Assembly: GCF_011064845.1 (NCBI RefSeq)
Contig: NZ_CP049015.1
Span: 3,658,001 to 3,722,000 of the forward strand
DNA length: 64,000 nt
Reading direction: 5' to 3'
From: Citrobacter freundii ATCC 8090 = MTCC 1658 = NBRC 12681
Lineage (GTDB): Bacteria; Pseudomonadota; Gammaproteobacteria; Enterobacterales; Enterobacteriaceae
Shown: one piece after another, positions 47,409-56,770 of the stretch
How the letters are laid out: every line of letters starts with the position of its first letter
How positions within the stretch are numbered: the stretch's first letter is position 1
Position numbers and translations under genes: made by a program
Notes under the pieces: model-generated
Database searches by the model: none
What the model was told of the DNA's origin: nothing
Seen by the model: only the letters and a program-made list of their open reading frames with translations

Positions 47409-50400
47409 ATGAACAAAATATATCAAATAAAATGGAGTAAAGTCCGTAATTGCTGGTGTGTGTGCTCCGAACTGGGAAGGAAGAACACGAAAAAAAAGTC
47501 CTGGGCGTTATTAGCCGGTGCTGTAGCGCTATGTTCATCAATGGCCTTTGCTAATGATATTGATGTCAGCACAGATAACACCGTTGATTTCGGCGAAAAA
47601 AACCAGTCTATTAATTACCATATCAATGTAAAAGATAATGCTAACCTGGTAATCAATGCGCCGGACTCTCGCCCCCGCCTGACCTTCACATCAGGTGGTG
47701 GGCTGGATATTACCCAAGGAACAGTGCGTATCAATGGTGAGCTAAACGTTCTGCTGAGAGGTACGGGTTACCTTAACGTGTCCAATGCAGGCAGCGAACT
47801 CTATGCTGACGACTTATATGACAGCGCATCAGACAACTGGCGAACTGGCGGTTATTTTAACGTGTCTGATGGCGGTAAGATTCATGTTAAAGGGACCAGT
47901 CGTCTTACCTACGAAAGGGGAAACATTAGCGGTGAAGGTAGCCAGGTAAATACACAAACATTCTTTATGGGTGTTTTCAAGAGCTACGGTGGCGATCAAT
48001 TCCTGTCGGTTAATAACAAGGGTGAAATTAACGCCAGTGAGAAATTAAGCCTGGGGTATTATAATCAAGATTCAAATACTACGCTGGTGGTATCTGACAT
48101 GGGGAAAATATCTTCCCCAGAAATTAGCTTGAGTACGAACTCAGAATTAGCATTAGGCGCTCAAGAAGGTGAGAAAGCTAAATCTGCAGGGGTTATTGAC
48201 GCCAAGAAAATAGAGTTTGTCTGGGCTAGCACGGACAATAAAAAAATCACATTGAACCACACCAGTGATAACGCAAATATAACAGCTGATATATCAAGCG
48301 GCAGTGAGGGGCTGGGTAATATCAATGCGCTAAATGGTACAACGTTTTTATCTGGTGATAACTCAAAATTTAGCGGCAACGTAAAAATTGCCAGGAATGC
48401 CACCCTTGGGGTTACGCAGAACCTGGGAACCGCTGATATTAGCAATAGCGGCAAACTCTTACTGAACGCCCAGGACAACATGGCGTTTACCAATAAGGTT
48501 TCGGGGAACGGCATTATCTCCGTCGGCGCCGGAAATGTGGCGTTATTAGGTGATAACACCGCCTTTAAAGGAAAGATCAATGTTGAATCGGGTGCCGTTG
48601 CAACCGTGTCCGATCAGAAAAACTTGGGCTCTGCCGGGTTATCCGTTGACGGGAAACTGCAGCTCAATAGCACCAGCGACTGGTTGTTTAGCCACCAGAT
48701 TTCTGGGTCTGGCATCCTGGGGGTCGATACGGGAAATCACGCTTTCTCTTTTAAAAATAGCGCAGCGACCTCTGGGTTCACTGGTGCTCTGGCATTACAA
48801 AATACGACATTCAACCTGCAGGGAACCAACACCGATGCTCTTGCAAAAGCAGGGCTGATTGCAGGAAAAGGGAGTGAAATTTCACTGGGTACAGGCACAC
48901 AGTCCATCGGAAGTCTGGCCTTTTCTGGCGGTACCATTGAGTTTGGTAACATTACCCCCGGCATACACCAAACCGACAAAATGGTGAATGTTAAAGACCG
49001 GTTAGACCTGACAGGGTCTGGTGCTGTGCAGGTGAATCCTGTGGGCGTAGTGGACGCCATATCTCAAGGTATTGATACCGGTCTCTCCTTAATGGAGCAG
49101 GAAGACGCCAATGCGGAAATTAAACTGGTTTCCACCAATTCAGCAACCGTTGTAACAGGAGATGCCGGAAACCTGCAACTGCAGGATCTGAACGGTAACG
49201 CGATAACCGACGCTGTTCAGCATGACATCAGCCAGGACGGGCAGGTTGTAGCAAAGGGAACATACGACTATCGCCTGACCAGCGGGCAAAACCATGACGG
49301 CCTTTATGTGGGCTACGGTCTGACGCAGATTGAACTACAAGGACAGGGTCAGAATGCACTGAGCCTGAACGCCAACGGAAAAGTCGGGGCGGCTGCGGAA
49401 TTGAGTTCCCGCCTGACCGGCTCCGGGGATCTGGCGCTCGACAGCCAGAAAGGCCACACAGTTTCACTATCTGGTTTGAATAATGATTACACCGGTCTGA
49501 CCGATTTGCGCAGCGGTAATCTACTGATGCTCAATGATAATGTTCTGGGCCATACAGCAGGTCTGCAGATGGCAGAAGAGACCGTTTTGGATATGAATGG
49601 GCATAGCCAGACGATTGGGCAGCTAACCAGCGCAGCGGGATCAGTTCTGAATATTAATAGCGGTAGCCTGACGATTTCTAACGGCGGAACATCCGCGGGG
49701 GCATTGGTCGGCAGCGGTAATCTGAATATAGATAACGGTGTCTTTAGCGTGAAGGGCTGTAATGCGTCCTTAAACGCAACAACGGCCATTGCCTCCGGCG
49801 CAGAGGTCACTCTGGATAATGCTCAGGGATTGGGAACCGGGAAGATTATTGCCGATGGTCATCTCAACCTCAATGCTGTTGAGGGACACTTGTCCAACAA
49901 CCTTAGCGGTAAGGGTGAAGTTTCATTCAGCGAATCTAACGTCGCTCTTAAGGGGGATAACAATGGATTTAGCGGCCAGTTAAACCTGGATAAAAACACA
50001 CAATTAGTGGCATCAGCCGCCGAACATCTGGGGGAGGCGACGATTCACAATCAGGGTGACATGATCCTTAACAGCATGGATGACTGGACCATGCAAAACC
50101 AGGTAGATGGCAGCGGTAATATCATCAAGCAAGGCCAGGGCACTGTCACTCTGACTGCGAATTCCACCTATACCGGCACCACGGATATTCAACAAGGGGG
50201 GCTGATGCTGGGTCAGGAGGATGCGCCTGTTACTTTAGCGAGCCAGCAGGTCAATATATCTTCTGCCGGTATGCTTTCAGGCGCGGGAACGGTACTAGGC
50301 AGTATCCATAATGCCGGACTGTTTGTTGCCGGAAATGGAGCATCAGGCCACTTTACTGTTGGCGGAGATCTCACCAATCAGGGTGCGATATCTTTGGGGA

Positions 50401-51764
50401 ATATTGGACAGTCCGCCGGCAACCAGCTGATTGTTGAAGGAAATTACCACGGCAACAATGGTCATATTAATTTTGATACGGTTCTGGGGGACGATCGTTC
50501 GGCCACCGATAAGCTTATTGTAAAAGGTGATACTACTGGCAATACTCAAGTAAGTGTCACCAATGCAGGAGGCCAGGGCTCACAAACTCTGGAGGGGATT
50601 GAGCTTATTCATGTTGATGGCCGTTCTGATGGTGATTTTGCTCAGAGCGGGCGTATCACTGCGGGTGCGTATGATTATTCATTGGTTCGAGGTCAGGGGG
50701 CTAACAATAATCACTGGTATCTGACCAGTCAGTTGATTAAGCCTGAAAATCCCGAAAAACCGGTTTCGCCCACAGAGCATATGCTTCGCCCGGAAGGAGG
50801 AACCTATACCGCGAACCATGCTGCAGTAAACACCATGTTCAACATGCAGCTACACGATCGCTCGGGCAAAGCTCAGTACACAGATGTGTCAACCGGAGAG
50901 ATGAAAACCACCGGTATGTGGATGCGTCAGGCAGGTAGCCACCAAAGTTGGTATGACGGTAGCAGCCAGTTGCGTACTCAAAGTAATCGCTATGTGATGC
51001 AGCTCGGCAGCGATATCGCGCAGGGCTCAACCAACGGGCATGATAGCTGGCGTCTCGGGATCATGGCCGGATATGGCCATGACAATAATCAGACCCGCTC
51101 ATCAGCAACGGGTTACGCCTCGCGAGGTAGCGTCAATGGCTACAGCACTGGCCTTTATGCCACGTGGTTTGCCGATAACACTGATCATAAAGGCCTGTAC
51201 TTCGACGGTTGGGCACAATATGGATGGTTTGATAACCATGTCAAAGGTGAAGGACTGGCTTCTGAGTCCTATAAATCCAAAGGTCTGACGGCATCTGTTG
51301 AAACGGGGTATACCTTTAAAGTTGGCGAATTCTCTGGCAGCAAAGGAACCGTTAATGAGTGGTATGTTCAACCGCAGGCGCAGGTTACCTGGATGGGGGT
51401 CAAATCTGATGACCATCGGGAAGCTAACGGAACGCGTATCGAGATGAATGGTAACGGTAATATTCAAACCCGTCTTGGAGCCAGAGCCTATCTGAAAAGC
51501 TTTAATAAAATGGATGAGGGCAAAGGCCGCGAATTCCAGCCATTTATTGAAGCTAACTGGCTCCATAATACACGCAGTTTTAGCACAAAAATGGACGACG
51601 TTAGCGTCAGCCAGGAAGGTGCACGCAATCTGGGAGAGATTAAACTGGGTGTCGAAGGCCAGATTACGCCAGATTTAAATCTGTGGGGTAATGTGGGCGT
51701 CCAGATTGGAGACAACGGTTACAACAACAGCGCGGCAACGTTAGGACTGAAATATCATTTCTAA
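47409..51764 (+). CDS. Type Va autotransporter adhesin with extended signal peptide
   Basis: This 1451-residue classical autotransporter has residues 1-24 matching the extended signal peptide region (MNKIYQIKWSKVRNCWCV), followed by a hydrophobic signal core ending SSMAFA (about residue 48). The passenger (about 50-1130) is a repetitive beta-helix with many LSGDNSKFSGNVKI/ALKGDNNGFSGQLNL and GAGTVLGS-type autotransporter-associated repeats. A PEKPVSPTEHMLRPEGG linker leads to the pertactin-like barrel domain (about 1165-1451), ending in the aromatic GLKYHF. In plan it resembles E. coli YpjA/AIDA-type adhesins. It stands alone with its own upstream region. Target unknown. Confidence 0.9.
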   Translation: MNKIYQIKWSKVRNCWCVCSELGRKNTKKKSWALLAGAVALCSSMAFANDIDVSTDNTVDFGEKNQSINYHINVKDNANLVINAPDSRPRLTFTSGGGLDITQGTVRINGELNVLLRGTGYLNVSNAGSELYADDLYDSASDNWRTGGYFNVSDGGKIHVKGTSRLTYERGNISGEGSQVNTQTFFMGVFKSYGGDQFLSVNNKGEINASEKLSLGYYNQDSNTTLVVSDMGKISSPEISLSTNSELALGAQEGEKAKSAGVIDAKKIEFVWASTDNKKITLNHTSDNANITADISSGSEGLGNINALNGTTFLSGDNSKFSGNVKIARNATLGVTQNLGTADISNSGKLLLNAQDNMAFTNKVSGNGIISVGAGNVALLGDNTAFKGKINVESGAVATVSDQKNLGSAGLSVDGKLQLNSTSDWLFSHQISGSGILGVDTGNHAFSFKNSAATSGFTGALALQNTTFNLQGTNTDALAKAGLIAGKGSEISLGTGTQSIGSLAFSGGTIEFGNITPGIHQTDKMVNVKDRLDLTGSGAVQVNPVGVVDAISQGIDTGLSLMEQEDANAEIKLVSTNSATVVTGDAGNLQLQDLNGNAITDAVQHDISQDGQVVAKGTYDYRLTSGQNHDGLYVGYGLTQIELQGQGQNALSLNANGKVGAAAELSSRLTGSGDLALDSQKGHTVSLSGLNNDYTGLTDLRSGNLLMLNDNVLGHTAGLQMAEETVLDMNGHSQTIGQLTSAAGSVLNINSGSLTISNGGTSAGALVGSGNLNIDNGVFSVKGCNASLNATTAIASGAEVTLDNAQGLGTGKIIADGHLNLNAVEGHLSNNLSGKGEVSFSESNVALKGDNNGFSGQLNLDKNTQLVASAAEHLGEATIHNQGDMILNSMDDWTMQNQVDGSGNIIKQGQGTVTLTANSTYTGTTDIQQGGLMLGQEDAPVTLASQQVNISSAGMLSGAGTVLGSIHNAGLFVAGNGASGHFTVGGDLTNQGAISLGNIGQSAGNQLIVEGNYHGNNGHINFDTVLGDDRSATDKLIVKGDTTGNTQVSVTNAGGQGSQTLEGIELIHVDGRSDGDFAQSGRITAGAYDYSLVRGQGANNNHWYLTSQLIKPENPEKPVSPTEHMLRPEGGTYTANHAAVNTMFNMQLHDRSGKAQYTDVSTGEMKTTGMWMRQAGSHQSWYDGSSQLRTQSNRYVMQLGSDIAQGSTNGHDSWRLGIMAGYGHDNNQTRSSATGYASRGSVNGYSTGLYATWFADNTDHKGLYFDGWAQYGWFDNHVKGEGLASESYKSKGLTASVETGYTFKVGEFSGSKGTVNEWYVQPQAQVTWMGVKSDDHREANGTRIEMNGNGNIQTRLGARAYLKSFNKMDEGKGREFQPFIEANWLHNTRSFSTKMDDVSVSQEGARNLGEIKLGVEGQITPDLNLWGNVGVQIGDNGYNNSAATLGLKYHF

Positions 51765-51782
51765 TCAGCCCGCAACAAAAGA

Positions 51783-51814
51783 TAGCCGGGGTGTTTTCGA
51801 CAGCACCCTGGCTA
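51783..51814 (+). terminator. Hairpin after the autotransporter
   Basis: TAGCC-GGGGTG pairs with CACCCT-GGCTA as an eleven-base stem with one wobble, 18 bases after the stop. There is no T-run. Confidence 0.6.
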
Positions 51815-51844
51815 CTGCCATAACCCCAAATATATCGACGCTTG

Positions 51845-51881
51845 CATTATTCTCATAGCCAGGCGAGCTATGAGAATAATG
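51845..51881. repeat. Perfect 15-bp inverted repeat
   Basis: CATTATTCTCATAGC and GCTATGAGAATAATG are exact reverse complements separated by seven bases. It lies between the autotransporter (plus) and iolB (minus). Neither side has a T-run, so it is not a standard terminator; it could be an operator or an integration scar. Confidence 0.8.
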
Positions 51882-51978
51882 AGCACTTAAATAGTACCAA
51901 CCGTCATCCCATCCCTCCCATTTTACTGATCAAGAAGAGGGAAAAAACGACTCGCTTTTAACAAAGCCATTCAAAACC

Positions 51979-52797
51979 TTACTTATCAACTGGATACTCG
52001 CGATTAATCCACGCATGTTCATCTTCCCAGGTGAACATCCATTTGCGTACCGGGCCCGCCATCACGTTGAGGTAGTAGCTGTCATATCCTGCCAGGGTTG
52101 CCACCGGGTGATACCCTTTTGGCACCATCACGACATCGCGGTTATAGACAGCCATACACTCGTCAAGCGACCGGTCGTCGGTGTATACCCGCTGCAGACA
52201 GAATCCCTGCGGCGGGTTGAGGCGATGGTAGTAAGTCTCTTCCAGATAGGTCTCCTGCGGCGGATTGTCGGTATCATGCTTATGACTTGGCCAGGAACTG
52301 GTACAGCCTTCGTTGGTCCACACTTCCACCACCAGCAGGCTATCAGCAGGTTTATCTTCCGGTAAAATGTTATGCACATAACGCTGGTTGTGACCTTTGC
52401 CGCGCGCTTCCCCGTCGATATCCTTAGGTGCGATCAGCCGTGTTGGGTGTGTGCCTTTCCCCGGCGCAGCGCAGACCGCCAGCTCCAGTCTGGTCACCGC
52501 CTCAACCTGTATGGTTTCACCAGCGGTGACATAGACCGCCCACGGTTTGATCCGTTCGAACGGGCTCATCCGCTCGCCGATATCCGTAAAGGTTGCACCC
52601 GGCGTGGTGACGGTCGCGCGTCCGGCGACCAATACCAGACAACGTTCTTCGCTGACGGCGGGCAGCGTAAGCTGCTGCCCCTCTTCCAGTTCGTACGCTT
52701 TAAAGCCAACATATTCCCAACCGGCGCTTTCCGGCGTCACTGACTGCGTACGCCCCTGCGCGTCCGGCTGCTGCCAGCGTGATAATAAACGTGACAT
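51979..52797 (-). CDS. iolB: 5-deoxy-glucuronate isomerase IolB
   Basis: This 272-residue cupin-type enzyme turns 5-deoxy-D-glucuronate into 2-deoxy-5-keto-D-gluconate in myo-inositol breakdown. The metal site reads WPSHKHDTDNPPQETYLEE, and GYHPVATLAGYDSYYLNVMAG is present further on. A strong AGGAGGTGAT ribosome site precedes the ATG. It is the last gene of the iol cluster, nine bases after iolE. Confidence 0.95.
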   Translation of the reverse strand: MSRLLSRWQQPDAQGRTQSVTPESAGWEYVGFKAYELEEGQQLTLPAVSEERCLVLVAGRATVTTPGATFTDIGERMSPFERIKPWAVYVTAGETIQVEAVTRLELAVCAAPGKGTHPTRLIAPKDIDGEARGKGHNQRYVHNILPEDKPADSLLVVEVWTNEGCTSSWPSHKHDTDNPPQETYLEETYYHRLNPPQGFCLQRVYTDDRSLDECMAVYNRDVVMVPKGYHPVATLAGYDSYYLNVMAGPVRKWMFTWEDEHAWINREYPVDK

Positions 52798-52806
52798 ATC
52801 ACCTCC

Positions 52807-53697
52807 TCAGATAAGATCAGCGTCACGCGCCAGACGGCTAAGGTTGTTATAGCCCAGACGCGCATACGTTAGCGGATGCGCGATGGCCGGATCCTGCTCC
52901 GCCTCCACGACTAACCACCCCTGATACTGGTTCGCCTTCAGCAAGGCCATGATCGGCGGATAGTCAACGCAGCCATCGCCCGGCACGGTAAAGACCCCAC
53001 TCAGTACCGCATCGAGAAAGCTGGTTTTGCGATTTTTGACATCCGCCAGCACGTCGGCACGCACGTCTTTACAGTGAACATGGTTGATACGCAATGCCCA
53101 GCGCTGCGCCACCGCCAGCGGATCGGCCCCGGCGAAGGTCAAGTGTCCCGTGTCGAGCAACAATCCAACTTCATCACCGGTATTCGTCATCAGATTACCC
53201 ACATCTTCAGCAGATTCAATCACCGTTCCCATGTGGTGGTGATAGGCAATCTGTACCCCCTGCTGCTGGGTGTAGCGCGCAAACTCGGTAAGTTTTTCAC
53301 CGTATTCTTGCCAGCGCTCTTGCGGGAAGCGCGGACGCAGATGTACCGGCGTCTGCTGCTCGCCGTGAATGCAACCACTGACTTCGGCAAAGACCAGCAC
53401 CTTGGCACCCAGTTCGCGCAGTAACGTCAGGTGCGATTGCACGGCGGCAATCTCTTCCTCCACGCTGCGTTCCAACAGACGTCCGGAGTACCAGCCGGAC
53501 ACCAGTTGCAGGTCGTGACGCTGCAAAATGGGGCCGAGCAGTCGCGCTTCGCGCGGGAATTTATTGCCCAGTTCGAAACCGGCAAATCCGGCTTCTTTGC
53601 CTTCGCTCAGACAAGTATCAAGCGACGTCTCTGCACCCAGTGAAGGAAGATCGTCATTCGTCCATGTCAGTGGATTAATACCTAATTGTACCGTCAT
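52807..53697 (-). CDS. iolE: myo-Inosose-2 dehydratase IolE
   Basis: This 296-residue TIM-barrel enzyme dehydrates 2-keto-myo-inositol to the trihydroxycyclohexane-dione. Metal-binding segments AYHHHMGTVIE, LLLDTGHLTFAG, INHVHCKDVR and WLVVEAEQDP are present. I start at the ATG at 53697 (MTVQLGINPLTWTND), which has GGAGA ahead and gives the family length; the open frame upstream lies inside the iolC end. Confidence 0.94.
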   Translation of the reverse strand: MTVQLGINPLTWTNDDLPSLGAETSLDTCLSEGKEAGFAGFELGNKFPREARLLGPILQRHDLQLVSGWYSGRLLERSVEEEIAAVQSHLTLLRELGAKVLVFAEVSGCIHGEQQTPVHLRPRFPQERWQEYGEKLTEFARYTQQQGVQIAYHHHMGTVIESAEDVGNLMTNTGDEVGLLLDTGHLTFAGADPLAVAQRWALRINHVHCKDVRADVLADVKNRKTSFLDAVLSGVFTVPGDGCVDYPPIMALLKANQYQGWLVVEAEQDPAIAHPLTYARLGYNNLSRLARDADLI

Positions 53698-53711
53698 TAT
53701 CTTCTCCTGAA

Positions 53712-55616
53712 TTATGCTTGTCCGCGCTCGCGCCACCAGGCGATAAGCTGCAGGTAGTTATCTTTAATGCGCGCCACCAGTTGCGCATCGTCAATATCGT
53801 GTTTCAACCACGCGCGGGAAGCGTCGCCAAACAGCGTGCGTCCCACGGCAAATCCTTTCACCACCGCATGACCCGCAGCCGCTTTGAAATCCGCGCGCAG
53901 TTGCTCTGCCGGTGCGTCCAGACCAAGGATCACCACGCCACGGCAGTGCGGATCGCGCCGTTCGATAATGTCACTCAACGCCGTCCAGCCAGCAGAAGTC
54001 AGCGGTGGGAGTTTCCACCAGTCGGGGTAGATCCCTAAGTTGTAGAAGCGGGAAATAGCGCGCAAATACAGTTCATCACTGCGCGGCATACTGGCCGGCA
54101 AAATCACCTCCAGCAGCAGCTCATGACCAGACTGGCAACAGGCGCGGTACACCTCGGCGATTTTCTGTTCTTGCTCCAGACGCAACGCGTGGGCATCTTC
54201 CGGATGGAAAAAAACCAGACACTTCACCACATGTTCCTGCGGCCAACTGATGAGCTGCGAGCCAATATTGCCGTGTTCCATCTCCAGCGGGCGAGATCCC
54301 GGCAGTTCGATAGGGCGACCTATCCACCAGCCCTCTCCGGTTATCGAATTCAGCGCATCCTGACCAAACGTACCGTCGCAAAGCAGCCCGGCCTTGCCCT
54401 CCAGCCCGGCGCTGTTGGCCGCTTCACGGCTGGCCTGCAAAATAAGCTGTTTCAATGCCGGAATACGCTTCAAAGACGCGCCGCACTGTAGCGCCATCTC
54501 TTCAAGCTGACTGCGGTGATCGAAAGCCATCACGCACAGTTCCGACCATGTGCGACGGCGAGTCGTCACGCGATGCAAATGGTTGAGATGCGGATCAAGA
54601 TCCGGACGCGGAACCTCCGCAGCGCGGGAGAGATAATCATCCAGCTCGATTTTGCTCGGCATCGCCGGGGCACAGCCGTGACGCGATACCACCAGCGCAC
54701 CACAGGCATTAGCATAGCGGCACGCCTGCTCCCATCCCTCATCGTTGAGGTAGCCGCGCAGCAGGCCGGACATAAACGCATCCCCCGCCCCCAACACGTT
54801 CAGCACCTCCACGCGTACGCCGGTCACCGTCAGGCCATCGTCCAGCCGGGCCGGGATCGCGTCGGTATACACCGAGCTACCGAGCGCACCGCGCTTGCAG
54901 ACCAGCGTCGCGTTACTCACGCCGCGAACCTGCGACAGCGCCTGCAGCGTATCGGTACTGCCGCCCGCGATATGAAACTCTTCCTCGGTGCCGACAATCA
55001 CATCAAAAAGATGCAACACCTCCTGCAACTGACGGGTGACCTGATCGGCGGCGATAAAACGTGTTTCGCCGTCGCCTAAGGATGTAAGCCCCCACAGCAC
55101 CGGGCGATAGTCGATATCCAGCGCCGTGCGCACGCCGTGACGCCGGGCGTAGGCGAGCGCCGTCAACACCGCCTCGCGGGTTTGCGGATGAGAAAGATGC
55201 GTCCCGGTGATGGCAAGACAACGAGCAGAAGCGATGTACTGTTCATCAACATCGCTGGCGGTAATCGCCATATCCGCGCAGTTATCACGGTAAAAAATCA
55301 GTGGGAAGGTGTCCCGGTCTTTAATGCCGAGTAGCACCAGCGCTGTCAGGCGGTCTTTATCGGTAATCAGATGGCTGGTATCGCAGCCTACCTGATTTAA
55401 TTCTTCACGCAGGAAACGCCCCATATGTTCGTCGCCAACCCGCGCCAGCATTGATGAACGCAGTCCCTGCCGCGCCGTTCCGTAGGCCACGTTGCCGGAC
55501 GATCCGCCAAGATATTTGGCAAAGCTCGACACATCTTCCAGGCGTGCGCCAATCTGCTGACTGTAGAGGTCAACCGCCACGCGGCCCATGCATATCACAT
55601 CAAACTGCTTTTCCAC
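53712..55616 (-). CDS. iolC: 5-dehydro-2-deoxygluconokinase IolC fused to a DUF2090 domain
   Basis: This 634-residue fusion has residues 1-320 as a PfkB-type kinase with GGSSGNVAYGTARQG and the catalytic NVLGAGDAFMSGLL. It phosphorylates 2-deoxy-5-keto-gluconate. Residues from about 345 form a DUF2090 domain related to aldolases (VMAFDHRSQLEEM, VKCLVFFHP, GVVILGLDAP). No separate iolJ aldolase gene is seen in the window, and DUF2090 may supply the next step, cleavage to dihydroxyacetone phosphate and malonate semialdehyde. That is inference. This fused form is common in proteobacterial iol clusters. Confidence 0.93.
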   Translation of the reverse strand: MEKQFDVICMGRVAVDLYSQQIGARLEDVSSFAKYLGGSSGNVAYGTARQGLRSSMLARVGDEHMGRFLREELNQVGCDTSHLITDKDRLTALVLLGIKDRDTFPLIFYRDNCADMAITASDVDEQYIASARCLAITGTHLSHPQTREAVLTALAYARRHGVRTALDIDYRPVLWGLTSLGDGETRFIAADQVTRQLQEVLHLFDVIVGTEEEFHIAGGSTDTLQALSQVRGVSNATLVCKRGALGSSVYTDAIPARLDDGLTVTGVRVEVLNVLGAGDAFMSGLLRGYLNDEGWEQACRYANACGALVVSRHGCAPAMPSKIELDDYLSRAAEVPRPDLDPHLNHLHRVTTRRRTWSELCVMAFDHRSQLEEMALQCGASLKRIPALKQLILQASREAANSAGLEGKAGLLCDGTFGQDALNSITGEGWWIGRPIELPGSRPLEMEHGNIGSQLISWPQEHVVKCLVFFHPEDAHALRLEQEQKIAEVYRACCQSGHELLLEVILPASMPRSDELYLRAISRFYNLGIYPDWWKLPPLTSAGWTALSDIIERRDPHCRGVVILGLDAPAEQLRADFKAAAGHAVVKGFAVGRTLFGDASRAWLKHDIDDAQLVARIKDNYLQLIAWWRERGQA

Positions 55617-55628
55617 GTTGATACCTCT

Positions 55629-56762
55629 TCAGACAATATCGTTCACATTCAGCCAGCGGCCTTCCAGGTGCGAGAGTGCGATAGCGTCAAGCACACGCGA
55701 CACCTTCCAGCCCTCTTCGAAGTCCGGCCACATCGGCGCATCGGCGGCAATGCCGTCCACCAGGTCGCGCACTTCCACAGTTTTCTGGTCGTTAAAACCG
55801 ATACCATGCCCGGCTCCCATGCAAAACGCGCCGTAGTCCGGATGCGAAGGACCAACCAGTAAAGTGCGAAACCCCTGGCGGTTGACCGGATCGTCATGCA
55901 AATAGAGCTTCAGCTCAGCCATGCGCTCCTGGGTAAAACTGATGGTTCCTTTGGTCCCGGTAATCACATACGACAACCCCATCTTGCGGCCACAGGCGAC
56001 GCGGGAGGTTTCAATCACCCCTTGCGCACCGCCTGCAAAGCGCACCATTGCGTGGGCCTGATCTTCGTTCTCTACCGTCACCATTTGCGAGGAACCGGCT
56101 TGCGCCGGACGCTGTGGCACCACGATCTTCAGGTCGCCGCAGACCTGATGAATATCGCCAACCAGGTACTGCGCCATATTGACGATATGCGCCGCCAGAT
56201 CGCCAAGTGCCCCCAGACCCGCCGTTTCTTTAAAACAGTGCCAGTGGATCGGTGCAAGCGGATCGGCCATGTAGTCTTCGTTGTGGGTGCCGTAGAAATG
56301 GATCACCTCGCCAATTTCGCCGCGCTCAATGATCTCTTTCGCCAGCTGCGCCGTTGGGTTCTTCATATAGTTGAACCCCACCAGGGTTTTCACTCCTGCC
56401 CGCTGTGCAGCCTCAACCATTTCACGCGCGTCGTGGGCGTTCAGCGCCAACGGTTTTTCCGAATACACATGCTTGCCGTGGCGAATCGCTTCCAGCGCCA
56501 TCTCTTTGTGCAGATGATTAGGAGAACAGATATCCACCACATCAATGGCCGGGTCGGCCACCAGCGCCCGCCAGTCTCCGGTTGAGCGATTGAAGCCAAA
56601 CGCCTGCGCCCGCTCTGCCGCCAGTTCCGGCGTGACTTCCGCCACCATCTCGCGCACTAGTTTGCCGCGCAGGTTGAACACCGTCGGGGCCTGGGCATAG
56701 GCGATAGCGTGCGCCTTACCGATATACCCGGTGCCAATCAATCCAATACGAACCTCTTTCAT
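55629..56762 (-). CDS. Gfo/Idh/MocA-family oxidoreductase of the iol cluster
   Basis: This 377-residue NAD-dependent dehydrogenase has the N-terminal Rossmann motif GLIGTGYIGKAHA, EKPLALN with the family Lys, and the GALGDLAAHIVNMAQYLVGD segment with the catalytic His. It differs from iolG (60380-61366) and is longer. In other iol clusters a second such enzyme handles scyllo-inositol or other isomers, so I infer an isomer-specific inositol dehydrogenase. I start at 56762, where GAGGA is well spaced; an ATG three bases upstream is possible. Neighbours are iolC and the permease. Confidence 0.85.
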   Translation of the reverse strand: MKEVRIGLIGTGYIGKAHAIAYAQAPTVFNLRGKLVREMVAEVTPELAAERAQAFGFNRSTGDWRALVADPAIDVVDICSPNHLHKEMALEAIRHGKHVYSEKPLALNAHDAREMVEAAQRAGVKTLVGFNYMKNPTAQLAKEIIERGEIGEVIHFYGTHNEDYMADPLAPIHWHCFKETAGLGALGDLAAHIVNMAQYLVGDIHQVCGDLKIVVPQRPAQAGSSQMVTVENEDQAHAMVRFAGGAQGVIETSRVACGRKMGLSYVITGTKGTISFTQERMAELKLYLHDDPVNRQGFRTLLVGPSHPDYGAFCMGAGHGIGFNDQKTVEVRDLVDGIAADAPMWPDFEEGWKVSRVLDAIALSHLEGRWLNVNDIV

Positions 56763-56770
56763 CATGATCC

